DNA of 64,000 nt from Sinomicrobium oceani (GTDB lineage Bacteria; Bacteroidota; Bacteroidia; Flavobacteriales; Flavobacteriaceae). Position 1 is the first letter of the stretch; the number at the start of each line of letters is the position of its first letter. A program made the position numbers and the translations under genes. The notes beneath the pieces are model-generated. The model was not told the DNA's origin and did no database searches. It saw only the letters and a list, made by a program, of their open reading frames with translations. Below, piece after piece: positions 18,449 through 27,863 of the stretch. The stretch lies in the NCBI RefSeq assembly GCF_900119185.1, contig NZ_FPJE01000009.1:1-64000 (forward strand), in the 5' to 3' direction.

Positions 18449-19114
18449 ATGCGAAAACATGTTATTTTCGATATGGATGGAGTGCTGGTAGACAGCGAAC
18501 CTGTGCATATGCAGATACTGGCCGAAGTGCTGCGGGAAATGGGGGTGGAGATCACTAAAGAATATCATTTTACCCTCGTAGGAATGGGAGCCCTGATGCT
18601 CTGGGAAAAGCTGAAAAAGGACTTCGGGCTTCAAGGAGATCCCAAAGATCTTCTGGAGGCGCATAAAGCTTATTTTTTCGAAGTTATCGGAGACCGGGAC
18701 ATTCCGCCTACCTCCGGGATTTCCGAATTGCTCGACAGGCTGAGAGCTTCCGGATATAACCTTTCGCTCGGATCTTCTTCCCCGGTAAAACTTATAGATA
18801 TTTTTATGGATAAGGTCAATCTCCGGGAATATTTCGATTATGTGGTGAGCAGTGAGCATGTGGCTAACGGAAAACCTTTCCCGGATATATTTCTCAAAAT
18901 TTCCGAATTATACGGTATAGCCCCGGAAAGCTTCGTGGTTATCGAAGATAGCCGTAATGGTGTCAAGGCTGCCCGCGCTGCAGGAATGCAGTGTATAGGA
19001 TACAGGAATGAAAACTCCGGGAACCAGGACCTGTCGGCTGCCGATCTGCTGATCGATGATTTCCGCGAACTTACGACGGCAAAAATGGATATGTTTTACC
19101 TGGTCAATGAATAA
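18449..19114 (+). CDS. HAD superfamily hydrolase (beta-phosphoglucomutase-like)
   Basis: The 221-residue protein has all four HAD motifs: I FDMDGVLVDSE (residues 7-17), II SLGSSSP, III Lys in ...NGKPFPDIF, and IV VIEDSRNGVKAARAAGM. The cap domain between motifs I and II identifies subfamily IA, close to beta-phosphoglucomutase and GPH-type phosphatases. The ATG at 18449 was preferred over a TTG at 18431 because motif I then sits at the usual distance. A TACATTTG box at 18426-18433 lies close upstream. The stop overlaps the HMG-CoA lyase start by 8 bases. The substrate is unknown; a sugar phosphate is likely. Confidence 0.9.
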   Translation: MRKHVIFDMDGVLVDSEPVHMQILAEVLREMGVEITKEYHFTLVGMGALMLWEKLKKDFGLQGDPKDLLEAHKAYFFEVIGDRDIPPTSGISELLDRLRASGYNLSLGSSSPVKLIDIFMDKVNLREYFDYVVSSEHVANGKPFPDIFLKISELYGIAPESFVVIEDSRNGVKAARAAGMQCIGYRNENSGNQDLSAADLLIDDFRELTTAKMDMFYLVNE

Positions 19115-19970
19115 GATAAAACTCATAGAATGTCCCAGAGATGCCATGCAAGGCATACGCATGTTTATACCTACCGAAAAAAAGGTCGCGTATATACAAG
19201 CGTTGTTGCGTGTAGGATTCGATACCATAGACTTCGGGAGTTTTGTTTCACCCAAAGCCATTCCGCAAATGGCCGATACCACAACAGTACTCGGTGCACT
19301 CGATCTGTCCGCGACGAAAAGCAAATTGCTGGCTATCGTGGCCAATGTCAGGGGAGCGCAGGACGCTGCGGAACATGCCCAAATCCGTTACCTGGGGTAT
19401 CCTTTTTCCATATCCGAGAATTTCCAGATGCGTAATACGCATAAAACCATACAGGAATCTACTGTAGTGCTTCAGGAAATTCTGGATATAGCACATCGTT
19501 CGGGAAAGGAAGTTGTAGCTTACCTGTCCATGGGGTTCGGAAATCCTTACGGAGATCCCTGGAATGTGGAGATCGTGGCAGAATGGACAGAAAAGCTTTC
19601 CGCGATGGGGGTCCGGATATTATCTCTTTCCGATACCGTAGGAAGCTCTACACCTGAGGTGATACGCTACCTCTTTACCCATCTTGTTCCGGCCTACCCG
19701 GATATCGAGTTCGGGGCTCATTTACATACCACACCCGGCTCCTGGCACGAAAAAGTAGATGCGGCCTACAAAGCAGGTTGTCATCGTTTTGACGGGGCTA
19801 TACAGGGGTTTGGCGGGTGTCCGATGGCTAAAGATGAGCTTACCGGGAACATGCCTACCGAAAAACTGTTTTCTTATTTTACCGTGGAAAAAGCCGATAC
19901 CGGGCTTTCCCCCATGAGTTTTGAAAGTGCCTATAATGAAGCTACTAAAGTTTTTGGCACCTATTCTTAG
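19107..19970 (+). CDS. mvaB: Hydroxymethylglutaryl-CoA lyase
   Basis: The 287-residue TIM-barrel enzyme cleaves HMG-CoA to acetyl-CoA and acetoacetate in the last step of leucine degradation. Key motifs are ECPRDAMQG near the N-terminus, the metal-binding GAHLHTTPGSW, and the signature GFGGCPMAKDELTGN with the active-site cysteine. The ATG at 19107 was chosen: the longer frame only adds residues overlapping the HAD gene. The eight-base overlap with the HAD gene implies coupled translation. A leucine dehydrogenase at 39179 in the same window supports a leucine catabolic pathway in this organism. Confidence 0.94.
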   Translation: MNKIKLIECPRDAMQGIRMFIPTEKKVAYIQALLRVGFDTIDFGSFVSPKAIPQMADTTTVLGALDLSATKSKLLAIVANVRGAQDAAEHAQIRYLGYPFSISENFQMRNTHKTIQESTVVLQEILDIAHRSGKEVVAYLSMGFGNPYGDPWNVEIVAEWTEKLSAMGVRILSLSDTVGSSTPEVIRYLFTHLVPAYPDIEFGAHLHTTPGSWHEKVDAAYKAGCHRFDGAIQGFGGCPMAKDELTGNMPTEKLFSYFTVEKADTGLSPMSFESAYNEATKVFGTYS

Positions 19971-20377
19971 ATTTTTGAGTAATTTCCGGATGCTCTCTGC
20001 GGTGGGGAGACGGTGTGTCCGGCTATAATATTTCAATGATTTTTCTGTGTATTTGAAGGGTTTTCCCGAATTGCCGTAACGATTTCATCAACGGAGTTTG
20101 TTCTGTAGAAGTAGACCGGCAGCTTCGCCGGTTTACATCGTATCTCCGGAATATGACCGACGCGGGGCTTGGGGAAAACCTTGCAGGCTATATGGTGCTA
20201 AATCTGTTTTTTTGTAATCCTGTAATGTGAAAACACCGGACTTCTACACCGAAATCAGGAGTTATGGGGGGGTATTGAAGTTGGCCTGCTAACATATTTT
20301 ATGTTTAATGATAAAAAAAGACGTCTAATCTCTAAAATTGACGTACATTTGCGTGCAACTAATTTATAAGTTGCACC
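19971..20377. other. 407-bp intergenic region before guaB
   Basis: I find no gene. There is a 6-bp GC-rich hairpin at 20115-20132 (ACCGGC / GCCGGT) without a T tract. TACATTTG at 20344-20351 is a likely -7 box for guaB. The first 60 bp after the HMG-CoA lyase stop contain no obvious terminator. Confidence 0.5.
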
Positions 20378-21853
20378 ATGAAAGCTCATAGTTCAAAAAT
20401 TGTAGGAGAAGGGTTGACGTATGATGATGTCCTTCTTGTTCCGGCCTATTCGGAAGTACTGCCCAGAGAGGTCAATATCCAGACCAAATTCACTAAAAAT
20501 ATAACGATCAATGTGCCTATCGTTTCCGCAGCGATGGATACCGTAACCGAATCTGCTATGGCTATAGCTATGGCCAGAGAGGGAGGTATAGGTGTTTTGC
20601 ACAAAAATATGACCGCCGAACAGCAGGCACTTGAAGTTCGGAAGGTAAAACGTGCGGAAAGCGGTATGATTATAGATCCCGTAACGCTTCCGCTGACCGC
20701 GAAGGTGGCCGATGCCAAAAAGAATATGGCGGAGCACAGTATTGGAGGAATACCGATTGTTGATGAAAACGGATACCTTAAGGGGATTGTGACCAACCGT
20801 GACCTGCGTTTTGAGAAAAATGACCATCGTCCGATCGTTGAGGTGATGACGTCCGAAAACCTGGTTACCGTAGGAGAGGGGACCTCCCTTATCGATGCCG
20901 AAGGTATTCTTCAGGAAAACAAGATCGAAAAGCTTCCTGTGGTCAATAAGGAGAATAAACTCGTAGGACTTATAACGTTCAGAGATATTACCAAACTGAC
21001 ACAAAAACCTATAGCAAATAAAGATAAATACGGCAGGCTCCGTGTGGCTGCGGCTATCGGTGTTACCGGAGATGCGGCAGAGCGTGCCGAGGCCCTCGTC
21101 AATGCCGGGGTAGATGCCATTATTATAGACACGGCACACGGACACACCCAGGGTGTGGTACGGGTACTGAAAGAAGTGAAAAGCAGGTTTCCCGAACTGG
21201 ATGTCGTTGTCGGTAATATCGCTACTGCAGAAGCGGCGCGCTATCTTGTGGAAAACGGTGCGGATGCTGTTAAAGTAGGTATCGGCCCGGGTTCTATCTG
21301 TACGACCCGCGTGGTTGCAGGTGTAGGGTTTCCGCAGTTTTCGGCCGTACTCGAAGTCGCTGCAGGTATCAAGGGATCGGGAGTACCGGTTATTGCCGAT
21401 GGCGGTGTACGTTATACCGGGGATATCCCCAAAGCCATTGCTGCCGGGGCAGACTGCGTAATGCTCGGATCACTGCTCGCCGGAACCAAAGAATCTCCGG
21501 GAGAAACCATCATTTACGAAGGAAGGAAATTTAAGAGTTACAGGGGAATGGGGTCTGTAGAGGCCATGAAAAAAGGAAGTAAAGACCGTTATTTCCAGGA
21601 TGTCGAAGATGATATTAAGAAACTGGTACCCGAAGGTATCGTAGGCCGGGTACCTTATAAAGGCGAACTGGTAGAGAGTATGCACCAGTTTATAGGAGGC
21701 CTTCGTGCAGGGATGGGATATTGCGGAGCCAAAGATATCGAAACGCTCAAGGAAAAAGGACAATTCGTTCAGATTACGGCTTCGGGGATCAATGAAAGCC
21801 ATCCCCATGATGTTGCGATTACCAAAGAAGCACCGAACTACAGCAGAAGATAA
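20378..21853 (+). CDS. guaB: IMP dehydrogenase
   Basis: The 491-residue enzyme converts IMP to XMP with NAD+, the committed step to GMP. The TIM barrel is interrupted by two CBS domains (about residues 95-210; [18 protein letters not shown] and [19 protein letters not shown]). The catalytic loop [15 protein letters not shown] carries the active-site Cys. The phosphate site is [15 protein letters not shown], and the mobile flap region ([18 protein letters not shown]) is intact. The length is that of a standard bacterial enzyme. A putative -7 box TACATTTG lies 27 bases upstream of the start. The gene is monocistronic or leads into the folding-factor pair downstream. Confidence 0.97.
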   Translation: MKAHSSKIVGEGLTYDDVLLVPAYSEVLPREVNIQTKFTKNITINVPIVSAAMDTVTESAMAIAMAREGGIGVLHKNMTAEQQALEVRKVKRAESGMIIDPVTLPLTAKVADAKKNMAEHSIGGIPIVDENGYLKGIVTNRDLRFEKNDHRPIVEVMTSENLVTVGEGTSLIDAEGILQENKIEKLPVVNKENKLVGLITFRDITKLTQKPIANKDKYGRLRVAAAIGVTGDAAERAEALVNAGVDAIIIDTAHGHTQGVVRVLKEVKSRFPELDVVVGNIATAEAARYLVENGADAVKVGIGPGSICTTRVVAGVGFPQFSAVLEVAAGIKGSGVPVIADGGVRYTGDIPKAIAAGADCVMLGSLLAGTKESPGETIIYEGRKFKSYRGMGSVEAMKKGSKDRYFQDVEDDIKKLVPEGIVGRVPYKGELVESMHQFIGGLRAGMGYCGAKDIETLKEKGQFVQITASGINESHPHDVAITKEAPNYSRR

Positions 21854-22067
21854 TTTTACATTTTAATAAGGTTTATCCGGGGGCGATGCCATGATCCGTT
21901 CCCGGGTAAATATACTTTCCTTACTAAATCTTTGTTAAACGTACAGGCTATAACTTGCGATATTTTATCGAATTACTATTTTTGTTACCCCTCGAATATT
22001 ACCCGGAAATACCGATATGTACCTGTGAACCTGTGGTTAAGGTTCCGGGAAGCTAAAAAGAGGTTTG

Positions 22068-22934
22068 ATGTTAAGAAAAAGTATAGTCGGTTTAATGGTC
22101 ATTCTCCATCTTGCATCCTGCTCCTATTTCAGCAGTGATGAGACAGCAGATGCTGTAGCCAGGGTTGGGGAGAGTTACCTGTATAAAAAAGATCTCTCCG
22201 GGATTTACGGAGAAGATATGTCGCGGGAAGACAGTATGGTTGTCAGAAATAATTTTGTCAATACCTGGGCCATGCGACAACTCTTTATGGATAAGGCAAG
22301 GATTAATCTCCCGGAAGAACAATTGCGGGAATTTGAAAAACTTATCGAAGAATACAAGACAGACCTCTACACAACCACGTATAAAGAGGCTTTGATCAAC
22401 AGTGCTATGGATACTGCGGTAACCACATCCGAGATCGAGTCGTTTTACAACAATACCGAAGACAAGTTTAAACTGAACGAAGAGTTGTGGCGTTTTCGCT
22501 ATATCGAAGTAAGCCCTGGATTCGGAAAACTCGATGAACTCCGGAAAAAATTCAGGAGTTTCGGGGAAGAAGATAAAGAAGAACTCGAGGAGATGGCCAT
22601 CAAATTCAAGTCGTACTCACTCGAAGATTCCATCTGGGTAAAAACATCCCAGATCCTTCAGAAAATACCGGCCCTGGGAGAGGAGGAAAACCGGAAGAAC
22701 ATAAAAAAATCGAATTTTATTGAATTAACAGACTCATTAGGGGTATATTTGATTTATATTAACGATATTTTGCAGCGTAATGATAATGCCCCGATGTCAT
22801 ATATAAAACCTACGATCAAGCAAATATTACTGAACAGGAAAAAACTGGAGTTCCTCCGGAAACTGGAAAAAGAAATAATGGATGAAGCAGTCAGAAAAAA
22901 GAAATTTCAAATTTATGATGAATCGGATAAGTAA
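22068..22934 (+). CDS. Lipoprotein related to SurA/PpiC-type chaperones, without a clear PPIase core
   Basis: The 288-residue protein starts with a lipoprotein signal (GLMVILHLASC, acylated Cys about 19). The body resembles the N-terminal chaperone arm of SurA/PrsA proteins: a short strand ARVGESYLYKKDL, then long charged helices. A degenerate domain follows in place of a recognisable parvulin fold (no GxF/GW motifs as in rotamase). I chose ATG 22068 over the TTG one codon earlier. Its last 20 bases overlap the surA-like gene downstream, so the two are translated together and may act as a pair in outer-membrane protein folding. That function is inferred. Confidence 0.8.
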   Translation: MLRKSIVGLMVILHLASCSYFSSDETADAVARVGESYLYKKDLSGIYGEDMSREDSMVVRNNFVNTWAMRQLFMDKARINLPEEQLREFEKLIEEYKTDLYTTTYKEALINSAMDTAVTTSEIESFYNNTEDKFKLNEELWRFRYIEVSPGFGKLDELRKKFRSFGEEDKEELEEMAIKFKSYSLEDSIWVKTSQILQKIPALGEEENRKNIKKSNFIELTDSLGVYLIYINDILQRNDNAPMSYIKPTIKQILLNRKKLEFLRKLEKEIMDEAVRKKKFQIYDESDK

Positions 22935-24414
22935 GATCGTTGCAGGGATTGCCGTATGTATGCTGCAACCGGTTTTGGCGCAGGAGAATACAGGTGAAGT
23001 AGCGGAAAGCACCGGTACCCCCGTAGAGAGAATTACCGAAATACCCCAGGACACTACCGTGGTGAACCAGGTCAGTGAAGCTGCTCCGCAAGCCTTGCCC
23101 GCCGCTACGGAAAGCAAAGGGGAAAAAGTAAAAGTTGATGGCGTGGTTTCTGTTATCGGTGATTATATTATCCTGGAGTCGGATATTGATAAAAGTTATA
23201 TCGACCTGCAGAACCAGGGAGTATCCATTAAAGACATAAGCCGTTGCCAGTTGTTGGGAAAACTGATGGAAGATAAACTGTATGCCCACCAGGCCGTACA
23301 GGATAGCCTGGAAGTTTCCGATAAACAGATCATGGCACAGACCGAACAACAGCTCAACTACCTGGTAAGCCAGGTAGGAACCATGGAAAACCTGCTGGCT
23401 TATTATAAAAAATCGGATGAAGAGAGTTTCAAGGAAGAACTCTTCCAGATCAATAAAATACGGGTGCTTGCAGAGAACATGCAGAGTAAGGTAGTCGATG
23501 AAATAGAGATTACCCCCGAAGAAGTAAGGCAGTGGTACAACAATATACCCGAAGATGAGCGCCCGGTTTTCGGTGCCGAGCTGGAAATAGCGCAAATCGT
23601 CAAAGAACCGGAAGTTCCGGAAGAAGAAAAGCAAAAGGTAGTCAACAGGCTCCGCGAGATGAAACGCGATATCGAAGAGAACGGGGCGAGCTTTGCCACC
23701 AAGGCCATCCTGTATTCCAAAGATCCCGGGTCGAGTACCAAAGGAGGCTTTTATCACGTGACCAAACACACCGGTTTTGCCAAGGAATTTATGGATGTGG
23801 CCTATACCCTCCGGGAAGGAGAAATTTCCGATCCTTTTGAAACCGATTTCGGATGGCATATTATCAAAATAGACAAGATCAGGGGACAGGAACTCGATCT
23901 GAGACATATTCTGCTTATGCCCGAAATACCCCAGGATGCCCTGGATAAAACCCAGAAAGAGCTGGAAGAAGTGCGGGAAAAGATCATCAACGAAGAGGTG
24001 TCTTTTGCCGATGCGGCAAGAGAATTTTCGGATGAAAAGGAAACCAAATTCGAAGGCGGGCAATTGCGTAACCCCAGTAATATGGATACCCGGTTTGAGC
24101 TGACGAAACTCGACCCTACGCTCTATAACCAGGTGCGTAACCTCAAAACAGGAGAGGTGTCGCAGGTATATAAAGAAGAAGATCAGAAAAAACCCGGTCG
24201 TATTACGTTTAAAATACTCAAGGTTACCAATAAATATGAAGATCACAAGGCCGATTATGTAAAGGATTATATGAAGATCAAGGAATTGGCCCTTAAAGAA
24301 AAACAGATCAAAGCGATCAGGGAATGGATGGAAAAAACCATTGAGGATACGTATATCATGGTAAATTCCGATTATAAAGACTGCGACTTTTCCAATAACT
24401 GGCTGAAAAAATAA
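22915..24414 (+). CDS. surA: Periplasmic peptidylprolyl isomerase, SurA family
   Basis: The protein is about 499 residues from ATG 22915 (22918 is also possible). The signal peptide is IVAGIAVCMLQPVLAQ. A SurA N-domain follows (about 60-190; VDGVVSVIGDYIILESDID...). There are two parvulin domains: one near 220-325 (GFYHVTKHTGFAKEFMDVAYTLREGEISDPFETDFGWHIIKI) and one near 330-440 (RHILLMPEIP...SFADAAREFSDEKETKFEGGQL). A C-terminal helical tail completes it. SurA escorts outer-membrane barrels to the BAM machinery, matching this organism's many TonB receptors. The start lies inside the preceding lipoprotein gene. The next gene starts 82 bp on. Confidence 0.93.
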   Translation: MMNRISKIVAGIAVCMLQPVLAQENTGEVAESTGTPVERITEIPQDTTVVNQVSEAAPQALPAATESKGEKVKVDGVVSVIGDYIILESDIDKSYIDLQNQGVSIKDISRCQLLGKLMEDKLYAHQAVQDSLEVSDKQIMAQTEQQLNYLVSQVGTMENLLAYYKKSDEESFKEELFQINKIRVLAENMQSKVVDEIEITPEEVRQWYNNIPEDERPVFGAELEIAQIVKEPEVPEEEKQKVVNRLREMKRDIEENGASFATKAILYSKDPGSSTKGGFYHVTKHTGFAKEFMDVAYTLREGEISDPFETDFGWHIIKIDKIRGQELDLRHILLMPEIPQDALDKTQKELEEVREKIINEEVSFADAAREFSDEKETKFEGGQLRNPSNMDTRFELTKLDPTLYNQVRNLKTGEVSQVYKEEDQKKPGRITFKILKVTNKYEDHKADYVKDYMKIKELALKEKQIKAIREWMEKTIEDTYIMVNSDYKDCDFSNNWLKK

Positions 24415-24496
24415 GTATTTCCGGCATCTCTTACATGGGGGTGCCGGGCTTAACTCAGTGCTCCATAATACATAAAATACCTCAAATCCCACTTGT

Positions 24497-25450
24497 ATGT
24501 CCGACGTTTCTGCTCTGAAAAACCTGGTAACAAAACATCTCGAACTTAAAAAAGAAATTGCAAAAGTCATTATCGGGCAGGAAAAGGTTATCGAAGAGAT
24601 TTTGCTGGCCATTTATTCCGGGGGACACGCGTTGCTTATCGGAGTACCCGGGCTTGCAAAGACCCTGATGATTCATACTATTGCGGATGCACTCGGGCTG
24701 GATTTCAAAAGGATACAATTTACTCCCGATCTCATGCCCAGCGATATCCTGGGGAGTGAGATTCTCGATGCGAACAGGGAATTCAAGTTTATAAAAGGCC
24801 CTGTTTTTGCCAATATCATCCTTGCCGATGAGATAAACCGTACTCCTCCAAAAACACAGGCAGCACTTTTGGAAGCGATGCAGGAGAGGGCAGTGACCGT
24901 AGCGGGATACAATTATAAAATGGACCTCCCGTATTTCGTACTGGCCACACAGAACCCTATAGAACAGGAAGGAACCTATCCTTTACCCGAAGCCCAGCTG
25001 GATCGCTTTATGTTTGCTATTGAACTGGGGTATCCTACCTTTGAAGAGGAGGTAAACGTGGTAAAAGCGACTACGATGGATCAGCAGGTAAAAGTGAGTC
25101 CGCTGTTTTCAGCCGAAGATATTGTCGCCATTCAACGACTTGTGCGCAGAATCCCGGTAGCGGATAATGTAGTGGAATACGCCGTGAGACTGGTCGGGAA
25201 AACCCGTCCTGGTAGCGGACAAGCGGAGAAGATCGTAAGTGAGTATGTCGATTGGGGAGCCGGTCCGAGAGCCTCACAGAACCTTGTGCTGGCTGCCAAG
25301 GCCCATGCTGCGGTAAACGGGAAGTTTTCACCGGATATAGAAAATGTAAAGGCCGTCGCCACAGGGATATTGCGACATCGGGTTATCAAAAACTATAAGG
25401 CGGAAGCCGAAAATGTTTCAGTCGAGGCTATTATTGAAGCGTTACTGTAA
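24497..25450 (+). CDS. MoxR family AAA+ ATPase
   Basis: The 317-residue cytoplasmic ATPase has Walker A GVPGLAKT, Walker B ILADEINR followed by TPPKTQAALLEAMQE, and sensor 1 in FVLATQNPIEQEGTYPLPEAQLDRFMF. The C-terminal lid domain (ATGILRHRVIKNYKAEAE) is of the MoxR type. MoxR proteins act as chaperone-like partners of von Willebrand factor A proteins encoded nearby (DUF58, BatA/B). None of those partners is visible downstream, because the gene ends in a strong terminator; upstream sits surA. The partner is therefore unknown here. Confidence 0.94.
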   Translation: MSDVSALKNLVTKHLELKKEIAKVIIGQEKVIEEILLAIYSGGHALLIGVPGLAKTLMIHTIADALGLDFKRIQFTPDLMPSDILGSEILDANREFKFIKGPVFANIILADEINRTPPKTQAALLEAMQERAVTVAGYNYKMDLPYFVLATQNPIEQEGTYPLPEAQLDRFMFAIELGYPTFEEEVNVVKATTMDQQVKVSPLFSAEDIVAIQRLVRRIPVADNVVEYAVRLVGKTRPGSGQAEKIVSEYVDWGAGPRASQNLVLAAKAHAAVNGKFSPDIENVKAVATGILRHRVIKNYKAEAENVSVEAIIEALL

Positions 25451-25477
25451 TAGTTTTCCGTTTAGAAATTACCATAT

Positions 25478-25517
25478 AGATCCTGCTGCTTTCCGAAACA
25501 GCAGGATCTGTTTTTTT
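25478..25517 (+). terminator. Rho-independent terminator after the MoxR gene
   Basis: AGATCCTGCTG and CAGCAGGATCT form a perfect 11-bp stem around a 10-base loop, followed by seven T. The aquaporin gene on the other strand ends at 25524, so this lies in a convergent junction. Confidence 0.92.
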
Positions 25518-25523
25518 CAACGA

Positions 25524-26216
25524 TCAGTTCGTTTTGTTGTCTTCGCAGAAAACCCTCGATACGATCCCGGCAAGAACGGCACCTGTAACCGGGGCCAGGA
25601 TAAAGAGCCATAATTGTTGTAAGGCCCAGTGGCCTTCTGCAAACAAAGCCTGGCTGATACTTCTGGCGGGGTTTACCGAAGTATTGGTTACGGGAATACT
25701 GATAAGGTGTATAAGTGTCAGGGCAAGCCCGATGGCTAATCCGGCAAAGCCCTGGGGAGCCCTTTGGTCTGTGGCCCCGATAATAACGATCAGGAACATA
25801 AAGGTCATGACGGTCTCGGTCAGAAAAGCGGCATACATATCATAGCCTCCCGGGGAGTGAGCGCCATAACCATTGGCCGCAAAACTACCTGTTTCACTGC
25901 CGTTCCCCGTAGCTATAACGTAAAGAACTGCGGCTGCCATAATACCTCCCAGTACCTGGGCAGTGATATAAGGGAGGAGTTCGCGGGCACTGAAACGTCC
26001 GCCTGCCCACAGTCCTATGGATACTGCCGGGTTCAGGTGAGCACCCGAAATATGCCCGAGCCCGTAGGCTATGGTGAGGACTGTAAGCCCGAAAGCGAGC
26101 GCGACACCCAGTAAACCGATACCGAGATCGGGAAAAGCTGCCGCAAGTACTGCACTTCCACACCCTCCGAGTACTAACCAGAAGGTGCCGATAAATTCTG
26201 CTAAAAATTTTTTCAT
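25524..26216 (-). CDS. aqpZ: Aquaporin Z type water channel
   Basis: The 230-residue membrane protein has six helices and two half-helices with both NPA motifs intact ([14 protein letters not shown], about residue 60; [15 protein letters not shown], about 183). [12 protein letters not shown] at the N-terminus and the Arg after the second NPA are features of the AqpZ water-selective group. Histidine in the fifth helix ([12 protein letters not shown]) also fits the narrow selectivity filter of water channels. It is a single-gene unit, transcribed from the 310-bp region upstream. Confidence 0.95.
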   Translation of the reverse strand: MKKFLAEFIGTFWLVLGGCGSAVLAAAFPDLGIGLLGVALAFGLTVLTIAYGLGHISGAHLNPAVSIGLWAGGRFSARELLPYITAQVLGGIMAAAVLYVIATGNGSETGSFAANGYGAHSPGGYDMYAAFLTETVMTFMFLIVIIGATDQRAPQGFAGLAIGLALTLIHLISIPVTNTSVNPARSISQALFAEGHWALQQLWLFILAPVTGAVLAGIVSRVFCEDNKTN

Positions 26217-26526
26217 AAGATAATTTTTCGTTTAGGGGAACCTGCCCCGGTTACACTGGAATAAATACGAAGACCCGGTCCGGGAGTTAAACTGTCCGGA
26301 TCTCAGTCTGTGGGATACTGATGTTTTGATGTGCCGGGGTAGAGGCAGATAAAGGGGGAGTCTGTCACCAAATGTACATAGGTTGGAAGGAGATGATAAC
26401 AATACAGGTGAAAAAAACGACGTCCGGGATAAAAGGTATGAAAACGGGGATAAAAATCACTTTTTGTTCTCCCCGTTTTCCGGATCGTGTATTTTTGTAT
26501 CATACTGATGAAAAAAAACAGACAGG
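26217..26526. other. 310-bp divergent intergenic region (aqpZ / DUF3820 gene)
   Basis: No gene is supported. TATTTTTG at 26490-26497, with TTTG at 26463-26466 upstream (23-base spacing), is a plausible promoter for the plus-strand DUF3820 gene. The aqpZ-proximal part is GC-rich and shows no clear box. Confidence 0.5.
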
Positions 26527-26748
26527 ATGGAGATGGAATACAACAGGGAGTTTCTTGTGAAACTGGCTGCGGCGAAGATGCCTTTTGGCAAGTATAAAGA
26601 TGTTTATATTACGGATCTCCCGGAGCCGTACCTGGTATGGTTCCGACAAAAAGGTTTTCCCGGCGGAACCCTGGGGAAGCAGCTCGAAGCTATGCTGGAA
26701 ATCAAAATAAACGGATTGGAAGGGTTGGTTCGTAGCATTCGTAAATAA
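26527..26748 (+). CDS. DUF3820 family small protein
   Basis: The 73-residue protein has the family core MPFGKYKDVYITDLPEPYLVWFRQKGFPGGTLGKQLEAML. DUF3820 members are small single-domain proteins; one Pseudomonas relative is labelled a quorum-sensing-regulated virulence factor, and others resemble nuclease-accessory domains. No function is established for the flavobacterial proteins. A second in-frame ATG (26533) is possible. Its own promoter box lies 30 bases upstream. Confidence 0.88.
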   Translation: MEMEYNREFLVKLAAAKMPFGKYKDVYITDLPEPYLVWFRQKGFPGGTLGKQLEAMLEIKINGLEGLVRSIRK

Positions 26749-26844
26749 CAACACATTTGTATGTTATAAAAAGAGAGGGTCCAAAAAGTATTTTAATCTT
26801 CGGATATTTTCGTATTTGAATTTTGTCTCAGGTACTGATCCGAA

Positions 26845-26881
26845 TAAAAAAGAGGCTGCCTTAACATTTAGGAAGCCTCTA
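26845..26881 (-). terminator. Terminator of the CCC-motif gene
   Basis: Read on the minus strand, AGAGGCTTCCT and AGGCAGCCTCT pair with one mismatch around an 8-base loop and run into a T tract. It lies 58 bp beyond the stop at 26939. Confidence 0.75.
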
Positions 26882-26938
26882 TTATGTGATGTATGTAATC
26901 GTATCGGTTGTGATTGCCGAAACAGGATTAGCCTTTGT

Positions 26939-27256
26939 TTAAAACTGGTATTCCTGCTGCATTTCGTATTGTTCCATGATACCGTCTATTCCTATAGAGG
27001 CAATGAGGGCAATCGTATAGATGAGATATGCTACGTTGAGTACAATAGCAATAATGGAAATGATCTTCCCGGTATTGATACTGTTGTAATTGTCGTAGAG
27101 CTCCGGGGCTTCCTTATAAATTTTTATCGATTTCATGGCGAGAACGAGAGCGATAACGGCCGGGATGACCCCGACTCCTGCAAAACAGCAGCAAAGCAGG
27201 GAGCCTATGCTCAGGATAAGAATAAGAGTGGCGTTAGGTAATTTTTGTTTTTCCAT
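26939..27256 (-). CDS. CCC-motif membrane protein
   Basis: The 105-residue membrane protein has two hydrophobic segments. The first contains the eponymous triple cysteine (LILSIGSLLCCCFAGVGVIPAVIALVLA); the second is IISIIAIVLNVAYLIYTIALIA. The family is common in Bacteroidota, typically encoded next to a DUF2752 protein as here (6 bp apart). Function is unknown. The linker between the helices (KSIKIYKEAPELYDNYNSINTGK) is also conserved in relatives as I remember them. Confidence 0.88.
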   Translation of the reverse strand: MEKQKLPNATLILILSIGSLLCCCFAGVGVIPAVIALVLAMKSIKIYKEAPELYDNYNSINTGKIISIIAIVLNVAYLIYTIALIASIGIDGIMEQYEMQQEYQF

Positions 27257-27262
27257 ATGGTT

Positions 27263-27550
27263 TCAGTTAAATGATAAGAATTTCAGAATGTAATTTACAG
27301 CTATAAAGATGACACTGATTATGGCCAGTGCCGCGGTGATATTAGAAAAATTCCTTTTTTTCCACAATGTACCCGCAAAAAGAAAGATCACCAGTAAGAT
27401 CAGGGGATAAATTGCCGGGTACATTTTGAAAGCAGCGTAGAATTCTCCTTCGAGCAGTAAGGCCAGGGACCTTTGAATACCACAACCGGGACAATCGAAG
27501 CCGAGGAATTTACGGCTTACACAAGGGAGCATATATTTTTCGGCTTCCAA
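27263..27550 (-). CDS. DUF2752 family membrane protein
   Basis: The 95-residue protein contains the family signature CPGCGIQRSLALLLEGEF near the N-terminus, in the form FLGFDCPGCGIQRS. Two membrane segments follow (YPLILLVIFLFAGTLW and ITAALAIISVIFIAVNYIL). The two cysteines of CPGCG may be redox-active or metal-binding, which is not known. It is first in a two-gene unit with the CCC-motif gene, separated by 6 bp. Confidence 0.9.
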   Translation of the reverse strand: MEAEKYMLPCVSRKFLGFDCPGCGIQRSLALLLEGEFYAAFKMYPAIYPLILLVIFLFAGTLWKKRNFSNITAALAIISVIFIAVNYILKFLSFN

Positions 27551-27611
27551 AATCAGCAGGCAATTTGTCTATGAAAATCTAAATTAATATTATTTTTGGG
27601 AAAAAGTAAAG

Positions 27612-27827
27612 ATGATGGGTAAAAATCGTCCCGTATTATATTTGTTGTGTATCATAGCCGGAGCCGTACTTGTTTTTACAGGACAGGGGAGCGGAGATAC
27701 CGAAGGAACCCCGTACCTGATGATTATTGGTTTTATAGTGCTTATGGGTGGATTATACCTGGCCACGACACGATGGGTAAAAGATAACCCAAAGAAAAAG
27801 GAAGAAGAGCGGGACGCTGAACAATAG
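27612..27827 (+). CDS. Small two-helix membrane protein, unknown function
   Basis: The 71-residue product has two hydrophobic helices (RPVLYLLCIIAGAVLVFTGQ and YLMIIGFIVLMGGLYLATTRWV) and a charged C-terminal tail (KDNPKKKEEERDAEQ). It is 36 bp upstream of the Smr-domain gene and probably co-transcribed with it. Codon use and a good start support coding. I recognise no family. Confidence 0.7.
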   Translation: MMGKNRPVLYLLCIIAGAVLVFTGQGSGDTEGTPYLMIIGFIVLMGGLYLATTRWVKDNPKKKEEERDAEQ

Positions 27828-27863
27828 AAATCTAATCCGCTGCTAAAATGCAGGTATGCACGT

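Noticed and set aside
20393-21145. 250-codon frame antisense to guaB
   Set aside because: It is a shadow of the IMP dehydrogenase gene with no family resemblance.
21872-21909. TTTATCCGGG...CCCGGGTAAA as a guaB terminator
   Set aside because: The arms pair but the loop is long and no T tract follows, so termination is not supported.
22891-24612. 573-codon open frame antisense to surA
   Set aside because: It runs opposite to a clear SurA gene, has an aromatic-rich composition typical of complementary-strand artefacts, and no ribosome-binding site or family pattern.
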